Made by a program: the position numbers and the translations under genes
Part shown: one piece after another, positions 51,347-56,430 of the stretch
Position numbering within the stretch: the first letter of the stretch is position 1
How the letters are laid out: each line of letters starts with the position of its first letter
NCBI GenBank assembly: GCA_964558975.1
Contig: CAZLFQ010000005.1
Coordinates: 1 to 56,430, forward strand
Reading direction: 5' to 3'
DNA: 56,430 bases
DNA from: CAZLFQ01 sp964558975
GTDB lineage: Bacteria > Pseudomonadota > Alphaproteobacteria > Rickettsiales > Midichloriaceae
The notes under the pieces: generated by a model
What the model saw: the letters and a program-made list of their open reading frames with translations, nothing else
What the model was told of the DNA's origin: nothing
Databases searched by the model: none

Positions 51347-51889
51347 TTATTGTAATTTTAAAGTTTTAATTTCAGTCTCTTTTTCAGCTTTATAAGTTAA
51401 GCTTTTACCATCTTTTGATAATGAAATAATGGAATAGCCTGAACTAGGCGAGCTAGATGATACCGATTTATCTATTGGCAATAGTTGTTTTTCAATGCGC
51501 CGTTCTAAATCTAATTGATACAAACCACCCGAACCATAAATTGAATTGGTTGCTACAAATAGGTATTTATTATCTTGAGACCAAACAAAATTAGTAACAT
51601 CCAAGCCCCAAGTGCTTATTTGCCAAAATCTGTTATCAAGAGCCCACCCATCGAATCTAGTGCCTTCGGGATATTCGCTTTTTTGGCAAACGCCTGCGGC
51701 ATAACATATAATTCCGATATGAGTGCCTGCAGCATCATCACAAAAGACCGCTGCTGCAAAAGGACCTTTTGGTTGTTGATGGATTCCATGCTTGCATTTG
51801 TTAGAATAAACGTCTGTTACAGCGCTCTCAGCATGAGAAATTGAGGCTATAGCGATAATTAAAGTGGTAATAACTAATATTGCTTTCAT
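51347..51889 (-). CDS. hypothetical secreted protein
   Basis: The product of about 180 residues has a signal peptide (MKAILVITTLIIAIASISHA, cleavage after SHA). The mature part is rich in beta strands and Trp/Tyr, for example FDGWALDNRFWQISTWGLDVTNFVWSQDNKYLFVATN (about residues 80-116). A WSQDNKYLFVAT-type strand and the later SLSKDGKSLTYKA recall two blades of a beta-propeller (WD40/TolB-like). It is too short for a full propeller. Four cysteines in the first half may form disulfides. I start at ATG 51889, since the extra residues from 51901 would precede the signal. tRNA-Ser lies just upstream on the same strand. Confidence 0.7.
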   Translation of the reverse strand: MKAILVITTLIIAIASISHAESAVTDVYSNKCKHGIHQQPKGPFAAAVFCDDAAGTHIGIICYAAGVCQKSEYPEGTRFDGWALDNRFWQISTWGLDVTNFVWSQDNKYLFVATNSIYGSGGLYQLDLERRIEKQLLPIDKSVSSSSPSSGYSIISLSKDGKSLTYKAEKETEIKTLKLQ

Positions 51890-51929
51890 AATTAATAACA
51901 CGAGAAATGAGGATTAGACTCAGATAAAC

Positions 51930-52023
51930 TGGCGGAGTGGAGAGGATTCGAACCTCCGGTACGACTTTGAAGTCGTACAACGGTTTAGCAAACCGCCGCC
52001 TTCGGCCACTCGGCCACCACTCC
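51930..52023 (-). tRNA. tRNA-Ser (anticodon GCT)
   Basis: The reverse complement forms a class II tRNA with a long variable arm. The acceptor stem is GGAGTGG with CCACTCC, the anticodon loop TTGCTAA is closed by GGT/ACC, and the variable arm is TACGACTTCAAAGTCGTA. The T arm GGAGG-TTCGAAT-CCTCT and an encoded CCA (51932-51930) complete it. It reads AGC and AGU codons. A strong promoter lies just upstream. Confidence 0.97.
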
Positions 52024-52038
52024 GTAAAACGTCACCAG

Positions 52039-52067
52039 AATCTAATGTCTTTACTCGCATATTGCAA
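52039..52067 (-). promoter_or_regulatory. tRNA-Ser promoter
   Basis: On the minus strand TTGCAA (52067-52062) and TAGATT (52044-52039) are separated by 17 bases, putting the start of transcription near 52032, about nine bases before the mature tRNA. Confidence 0.6.
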
Positions 52068-52117
52068 GTTTAAAATTCAGGACTAGTATATTTTATGCAA
52101 AACATCAGGTCACCAAA

Positions 52118-52822
52118 ATGCTAAAAATCCTCAAATCTAAAGATAGAGGTCGTTCTAAAACCGACTGGCTCGATAGCTTTCACAGCTTTAGTTTTGCTGA
52201 GTACTACAACCCAGAACAAATGCGCTTCGGTAACTTACGAGTCATTAATGAAGATTGGGTTAAAGGTGGCGCTGGCTTTGATACACATGCCCATCGTGAT
52301 ATGGAAATAATAACCTACGTGATGAGCGGATCGCTTGAACACAAAGATTCGCTCGGCACAGGTTCAATAATCACCGTTGGCGATGTGCAAAGAATGTCGG
52401 CTGGACGCGGCATAGAACATAGCGAATTCAACCCCAAAAAAGATGTAGATGTACATCTATTACAAATCTGGATACTTCCTGAACGTAAAGCAATTGAACC
52501 TAGCTATGAGCAAAAAAACTTTTCGGCAAAACGCAAATCTGGCCAACTAACTTTACTAGTTTCAAGAGATGGCAGAGAAGACAGCTTGCATATCCACCAA
52601 GATGCCAACCTTTATGTCCTGGATCTTGACCCAAATCAAACTTACACATTCAACATTCCAACAGGTCGTAAACTCTGGTTACAGATGGCACGAGGAACTG
52701 TTATAGCTGATGAGCAACAATTAGAGCAAGGCGATGCTGCAGCAGTCACTGAGCAACTAACTATAAATTTCAAATGCTTAGAGAAATGCGAAATTTTGAT
52801 ATTTGATCTCCAATCGTTTTAA
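52118..52822 (+). CDS. pirin family protein
   Basis: The 234-residue product is a bicupin of the pirin type. The N-terminal cupin has the metal-binding set in FDTHAHRDMEIITYVMSGSLEHKDSLG and GRGIEHSEFN (about residues 52-110), giving the three His and one Glu of pirins. The C-terminal cupin is divergent (SLHIHQDANLYVLDL). Bacterial pirins can act as quercetinases or as redox-related regulators, so the exact role is open. It stands ahead of the peroxiredoxin gene with a 70-base gap holding that gene's promoter. Its start has only a modest ribosome site. Confidence 0.93.
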   Translation: MLKILKSKDRGRSKTDWLDSFHSFSFAEYYNPEQMRFGNLRVINEDWVKGGAGFDTHAHRDMEIITYVMSGSLEHKDSLGTGSIITVGDVQRMSAGRGIEHSEFNPKKDVDVHLLQIWILPERKAIEPSYEQKNFSAKRKSGQLTLLVSRDGREDSLHIHQDANLYVLDLDPNQTYTFNIPTGRKLWLQMARGTVIADEQQLEQGDAAAVTEQLTINFKCLEKCEILIFDLQSF

Positions 52823-52836
52823 GGGCGTGTTATTGG

Positions 52837-52864
52837 TTGAGATTTCATCAATATGCACTATAAT
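52837..52864 (+). promoter_or_regulatory. promoter of the peroxiredoxin gene
   Basis: TTGAGA (52837-52842) and a perfect TATAAT (52859-52864) are separated by 16 bases. The leader to ATG 52893 is about 22 bases. A ten-base palindrome ATATGCATAT (52863-52872) overlaps the -10 element and could be an operator. Confidence 0.65.
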
Positions 52865-52892
52865 ATGCATATGAAAATCAATAGGTACAATC

Positions 52893-53489
52893 ATGCTAGT
52901 AGGCAAACAAGCTCCTGACTTTACAGCTAATGCAGTAATGGAAGACAATTCAGTTAATCCAAAATTCAATTTAAAAGAATATACAAAAGGAAAAATCGCA
53001 GTTGTATTTTTCTACCCCCTCGATTTCACATTCGTATGCCCTTCTGAAATTCTTTCTTTCAGCAGAAATATGGAAGAATTTAGAGAGCGCGGAGCTGTTG
53101 TAATTGGCGTGAGCGTTGACTCGCATTTCTCTCATATTGCTTACAGAAAAACTGCTGTTGAAGATGGCGGAATCGGCCAAATTAAATTCCCATTAGTTGC
53201 AGATCTTACAAAGAATATCGCTAGAGATTATGGCGTTCTTTGTAATGATTCAATTGCATATCGTGGAACTTTCATCATCGATGAAGCAGGCGTTGTAAGA
53301 CATCAGTATGTAAACGATCTTCCGCTTGGTAGAAACGTGAACGAATTTATTCGTCTAATCGATGCACTTCAGCACCACCAACAGCATGGCGAAGTTTGCC
53401 CAGCAAACTGGAACAAAGGAAATGATGCGATGACACCAACTGCAGAAGGCGTTGCTAAGTATCTTGCAAAACACGCTGTGAATGGGTAG
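52893..53489 (+). CDS. typical 2-Cys peroxiredoxin (AhpC/Prx1 type)
   Basis: The 198-residue enzyme reduces hydrogen peroxide and organic peroxides. The peroxidatic cysteine is C49 in FYPLDFTFVCPSEI, with the conserved Thr and Pro of the active site. The resolving cysteine is C169 in HGEVCPANW. The C-terminal tail is of the longer, Prx1-like form, which makes such enzymes sensitive to overoxidation. No ahpF flavoprotein is present, but trxB follows after 29 bases. Electrons may thus come from thioredoxin reductase and thioredoxin. A strong promoter precedes the gene. Confidence 0.96.
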   Translation: MLVGKQAPDFTANAVMEDNSVNPKFNLKEYTKGKIAVVFFYPLDFTFVCPSEILSFSRNMEEFRERGAVVIGVSVDSHFSHIAYRKTAVEDGGIGQIKFPLVADLTKNIARDYGVLCNDSIAYRGTFIIDEAGVVRHQYVNDLPLGRNVNEFIRLIDALQHHQQHGEVCPANWNKGNDAMTPTAEGVAKYLAKHAVNG

Positions 53490-53518
53490 ACTAAAGTCCC
53501 AAAAACGGACTTAATAAA

Positions 53519-54487
53519 ATGACAACACATAAAACAAAAGTATTGATAATTGGTTCTGGACCAGCAGGCTATTCTGCGGCAATTTATGCTGCACGTGCGG
53601 CTCTGGAACCAATTATGGTTCAGGGATCTCAACCAGGGGGTCAATTGACAATCACCACCGACGTTGAAAACTACCCAGGTTTTGCAGATGTAATCCAAGG
53701 CCCATGGTTAATGGAGCAAATGGAAGCTCAAGCTAAACATGTAGGTACTCAAATCATTCATGATCACATCAGTAAAGTAGATTTATCAAAACGCCCGTTT
53801 AAATGCGAAGGTGATTCTGGTGATATTTATTATGGTGACACACTAATCATAGCAACAGGCGCACAAGCAAAATGGCTTGGCATTCCTAGCGAGAAAAAAT
53901 ATCAGGGCTTTGGCGTGTCAGGCTGCGCAACATGTGATGGATTCTTCTACCGCAATAAAGAAGTGATAGTTGTAGGTGGTGGCAATACTGCTGTTGAAGA
54001 AGCTTTATACATGACCAATCACGCATCTAAAGTAACTCTTATACATAGACGTGATTCATTGCGCGCAGAAAAAATCACACAAAAAAAACTATTCGAACAT
54101 CCTAAAATAAACGTCATTTGGGACACAGTATTAGAGGAAGTTATTGGTACCGAAAACCCTCTGGGTGTTACTGGAGCAAAGCTTAAAAATTTAAAAACTG
54201 GTGAAGTGACTCAAGTTGCTACACATGGAATATTTATTGCGATTGGCCACTCTCCTAACACAGCAATTTTCAAAGATATGCTAGATATGGACCACGAAGG
54301 TTACATCAAAACAATTGCTGGCAGCACCGAGACAAATGTGAAAGGAGTATTCGCTGCAGGTGACGTACAAGATAAAATTTTCAGACAAGCTGTTACAGCT
54401 GCAGGTACTGGTTGCATGGCAGCGTTGCAAGCTGGGAAATTTTTAGCTGAACATGAAGATGAAAAAAAGAAGGCTATTGGAGCATAA
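53519..54487 (+). CDS. trxB: thioredoxin reductase
   Basis: TrxB passes electrons from NADPH through FAD to thioredoxin. The 322-residue product has the FAD motif LIIGSGPAGYSAAIYAARA near residue 9 and the redox-active pair C136-A-T-C139 in SGCATCDGFFY. The NADPH motif is VVGGGNTAVEEALYM, followed by HRRDSLRA, and the second FAD block is GVFAAGDVQDKIFRQAVTAAGTGCMAAL. The length and order match low-molecular-weight TrxB. It is adjacent to its likely downstream partner, the peroxiredoxin, and its stop overlaps the hemF start. Confidence 0.97.
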   Translation: MTTHKTKVLIIGSGPAGYSAAIYAARAALEPIMVQGSQPGGQLTITTDVENYPGFADVIQGPWLMEQMEAQAKHVGTQIIHDHISKVDLSKRPFKCEGDSGDIYYGDTLIIATGAQAKWLGIPSEKKYQGFGVSGCATCDGFFYRNKEVIVVGGGNTAVEEALYMTNHASKVTLIHRRDSLRAEKITQKKLFEHPKINVIWDTVLEEVIGTENPLGVTGAKLKNLKTGEVTQVATHGIFIAIGHSPNTAIFKDMLDMDHEGYIKTIAGSTETNVKGVFAAGDVQDKIFRQAVTAAGTGCMAALQAGKFLAEHEDEKKKAIGA

Positions 54488-55323
54488 TGGATTCAGAGCA
54501 ACAAAAACTTTTAGCAAAAAATTGGTTTGAAGAGCTGCGCAATAACATATGCACTGAATTTGAAAAAATAGAAGCTGAATGCGGCTCTACCTCAAAATTC
54601 CAAAAAAAGCCATGGGAAAGAAGCGGTGGTGGTGGCGGAGTTATCTCACTTATGAACGGTGAGATTTTTGAAAAAGTTGGCGTCAATGTTTCAACTGTAT
54701 TTGGAAAGTTCGATCCAAAATTTGCAAAAGAAATTCCCGGTGCAGATCAAGACCCTACATTTTGGGCAAGCGGTATATCATTGGTTGCACATATGAAATC
54801 TCCTCTTGTTCCAGCAGTTCATATGAATACGAGAATGATTGTAACATCAAAACAATGGTTTGGTGGCGGAGCTGATCTAACTCCCACATTTGAATTCGCT
54901 GAAGATACCAAAGACTTTCACAATGCATTTAAAGTTGCGTGCGATAAATCTGATTCAAATTACTACCCAAAATTTAAAGAAGAATGTGATAAATATTTTT
55001 TCCTTCCACACAGAAATGAGTCGCGTGGCATTGGTGGAATATTTTATGATTATTTAAATTCAGGAAGTTGGGAAAATGATTTTAAATTCACAAAAGATGT
55101 TGGCCTTGCTTTCTTAGATATATTCCCAAAATTAGTTCGCAGACATTATAAAAAAGATTGGACCGAAGAGCAAAAAGAAGCTCAGTTGATTAAACGTGGC
55201 CGCTATGCAGAGTTCAATCTAATTTACGATCGAGGCACAAAGTTTGGCTTAATGACAGGTGGCAATACCGAAGGAATTTTGATGTCACTACCACCAGAAG
55301 TAAAATGGAAAACAGCTATATGA
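54487..55323 (+). CDS. hemF: oxygen-dependent coproporphyrinogen III oxidase
   Basis: HemF converts coproporphyrinogen III to protoporphyrinogen IX using oxygen, late in haem synthesis. The 278-residue product has the usual length and the conserved blocks WERSGGGGGVISLMNGEIFEKVGVNVS, PAVHMNTRMI and WFGGGADLTPTF. It also has HRNESRGIGGIFYDYLN and, near the end, FNLIYDRGTKFGLMTGGNTEGILMSLPP. The ATG at 54487 overlaps the trxB stop by one base. The haem made here would serve the bd and cbb3 oxidases. yqgE follows with a four-base overlap (ATGA). Confidence 0.97.
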   Translation: MDSEQQKLLAKNWFEELRNNICTEFEKIEAECGSTSKFQKKPWERSGGGGGVISLMNGEIFEKVGVNVSTVFGKFDPKFAKEIPGADQDPTFWASGISLVAHMKSPLVPAVHMNTRMIVTSKQWFGGGADLTPTFEFAEDTKDFHNAFKVACDKSDSNYYPKFKEECDKYFFLPHRNESRGIGGIFYDYLNSGSWENDFKFTKDVGLAFLDIFPKLVRRHYKKDWTEEQKEAQLIKRGRYAEFNLIYDRGTKFGLMTGGNTEGILMSLPPEVKWKTAI

Positions 55324-55901
55324 ATTTTATCAATCCCCCAAAGACTAACTCACTTGAAGGCAAACTGCTAATTGCATCTCCATCCCTAAATGGTTCAATA
55401 TTTGAGAAAACATTAATCTTCATATGTGCCCATGATCAAGATGGCGCAGTTGGCGCTGTAGTGAATAAAAATATCGGAGCGATTTCTTCTAATGAGTTGA
55501 TTGAACTTTTAAAAATCAAAAAAAACAAAAAAGTTAGCAAAGAATTTAAAATTAATTATGGTGGTCCTGTAGAAGAAAATAAACTTTTTATTCTTAGCGC
55601 GACTCAAGAACAGAAAGATTCATTTTCTGAAGAACCAAAGCTTTCTCTATATACTAATGCCGAAGGCTTTTTAGCTGATGTAATCAAGGGTAAACAAAAA
55701 GATGATTTTATGCTAATCAAAGGTTTTTGTAGTTGGGATGCAAACCAGCTCGACGAAGAAATCAAAGAGAACTCTTGGATGTTAACTACGCCCGAATATA
55801 ATGTAATTTTCTCAAAGAAAGCAGCTTCATGGGACAAGATCATCAAAAGCCTAGGAATTAAAAAAACTGATACCATCGTCTCATATTCTGGCTCGGCTTA
55901 A
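55320..55901 (+). CDS. YqgE/AlgH family protein
   Basis: The product of about 193 residues belongs to the conserved YqgE/AlgH family (UPF0301). Typical blocks are LEGKLLIASPSLNGSIFEKTLIFIC, DGAVGAVVNKNIG, INYGGPVEENKLFIL and MLIKGFCSWDANQLDEEIKENSWML. The function is unresolved; in Pseudomonas AlgH affects alginate expression indirectly. I start at ATG 55320, which overlaps the hemF stop as ATGA; an upstream start at 55305 would add residues not seen in the family. It is the last gene of the prx-trxB-hemF-yqgE run. Confidence 0.92.
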   Translation: MNFINPPKTNSLEGKLLIASPSLNGSIFEKTLIFICAHDQDGAVGAVVNKNIGAISSNELIELLKIKKNKKVSKEFKINYGGPVEENKLFILSATQEQKDSFSEEPKLSLYTNAEGFLADVIKGKQKDDFMLIKGFCSWDANQLDEEIKENSWMLTTPEYNVIFSKKAASWDKIIKSLGIKKTDTIVSYSGSA

Positions 55902-55988
55902 TTTTATCTTCTAAAACTTGCTTTAACAATTTTTATCCTCTTAACTTAATGTGGGGGAAAATAAACTGTTAACAAATAGGAGATTAAA

Positions 55989-56430
55989 ATGACAACAACT
56001 TGTCCATACACCGTTTCACAAGCTTTGAGAGACGTTCTTTCAGAACATATCGTTGCTTGCTCTAATAAAATAACTACATTAAATGCTGAAATTGAAACTT
56101 CAACAGCTTTAGAAAACAGCTTACAAACACAATCAACAACCCTAAGCTCTGAAGAGCAGACAGCAATAGAAGCTCTTGCAAATTTATTTGGTTCAAATTC
56201 TGAGCTAGTTGCTGCAGTTACAGAGCTGCTATTGAATTTCAAGCAGCAGTATTATGCTGATGACATTACTGCAGCTCATCAAGCTACTGTTGAAGCTCAG
56301 GCAGAACAAACAGAATATACTGAAAAATGCGCACCATTCCCTGTACTGGATCAAGCTGTTAGAGAATTCATGGGGCAATTAGTTCAAATGAATAATAATG
56401 CACAAGAACAAGTTTCTGGCTTAAGCACTC
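55989..56430 (+). CDS. hypothetical coiled-coil protein (partial, runs off window)
   Basis: An open frame starts at ATG 55989 after AGGAG (55979-55983) and stays open for 147 codons to the window end. The visible product begins MTTTCPYTVSQALRDVLSEH. It is rich in Glu, Gln, Thr and Ala, with heptad-like patterns (SNKITTLNAEIETSTALENS; and again near residues 90-120), so it is probably a coiled coil. Three cysteines are seen. No signal peptide or membrane segment is visible. The family is unknown; structural or secreted proteins with long coiled coils are possible. Confidence 0.7.
   Translation, partial: MTTTCPYTVSQALRDVLSEHIVACSNKITTLNAEIETSTALENSLQTQSTTLSSEEQTAIEALANLFGSNSELVAAVTELLLNFKQQYYADDITAAHQATVEAQAEQTEYTEKCAPFPVLDQAVREFMGQLVQMNNNAQEQVSGLST

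Noticed and set aside
55946..56242. Minus-strand open frame of 98 codons
   Set aside because: It is antisense to the plus-strand frame from 55989, which has AGGAG before its ATG and remains open to the window end.

Overview
The window is AT-rich and densely packed with genes. It reads as chromosome of an alphaproteobacterium, most likely from the host-associated Rickettsiales/Holosporales part of the group. That placement is an inference. It rests on the 5' end of the 16S rRNA gene (minus strand, at the left edge), a cbb3 oxidase operon ordered N-O-Q-P, a zapA gene followed by a 6S-like RNA, an alphaproteobacterial-type rimP leader hairpin, low GC and an ankyrin-repeat protein of effector type. 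No transposase, integrase, phage or CRISPR array is visible. Many intergenic regions carry clear sigma70-type promoters (TTGnnn, 16-17 bp, TAnnnT), which helped fix several starts.

Layout. 1-341: 16S rRNA 5' part, with its promoter at 478-506. 745-3700: a small membrane protein, then a cyanide-insensitive-type cytochrome bd oxidase (cydA, cydB and a hidden 41-residue DUF2474 subunit). 3777-8897: rimP-nusA-infB-rbfA behind a terminator-like leader hairpin. 8894-11206 (minus): a bufferin-type operon (DUF2282 precursor, DUF692 enzyme, DUF2063 partner, DoxX). 11289-18046 (minus): a chain of an FKBP-like anchored protein, an RND pump and addA. 18129-23440: DsbD_2-type membrane protein, ccoNOQP, a hypothetical protein, a secreted acidic micropeptide and fixH. 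23430-28143: ogt, small hypotheticals, cca, plsY, a secreted protein, Nfu scaffold and a VIT1/CCC1 transporter. 28208-30709: a methyltransferase and a large protein joining a possible clan-CD protease-like domain to ankyrin repeats. 30717-34858 (minus): CNNM/CorC protein, M14-like deacylase, AlkD-like protein, old yellow enzyme. 34963-41165: gmk, two orphan proteins, rsmI, lppC-like lipoprotein, recG. 41244-43557: a papain-fold-like orphan, tRNA-Thr, 6S-like RNA, zapA with a coiled-coil partner, a micropeptide, mscL. 43625-47584: a glutamine-amidotransferase-like protein divergent from marR-emrA-emrB. 47560-51901: a COG2509 flavoprotein, PhnA/YjdM, an orphan membrane protein flanked by palindromes, a GNAT enzyme and a secreted protein. 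51930-55901: tRNA-Ser, pirin, 2-Cys peroxiredoxin, trxB, hemF, yqgE. 55989 to the end: the start of a coiled-coil protein.

Functionally, two high-affinity oxygen reductases (bd and cbb3), copper- and iron-handling genes (bufferin operon, DsbD_2 protein, Nfu, VIT1), haem synthesis and a peroxiredoxin/thioredoxin reductase pair point to life at low or fluctuating oxygen with metal and peroxide stress. The most interesting items are the protease-like/ankyrin protein, the cydA start codon buried in a long inverted repeat, the 6S RNA-tRNA-Thr tandem, the nested palindromes around an orphan gene, and small genes at 3575-3700 and 22721-22888.
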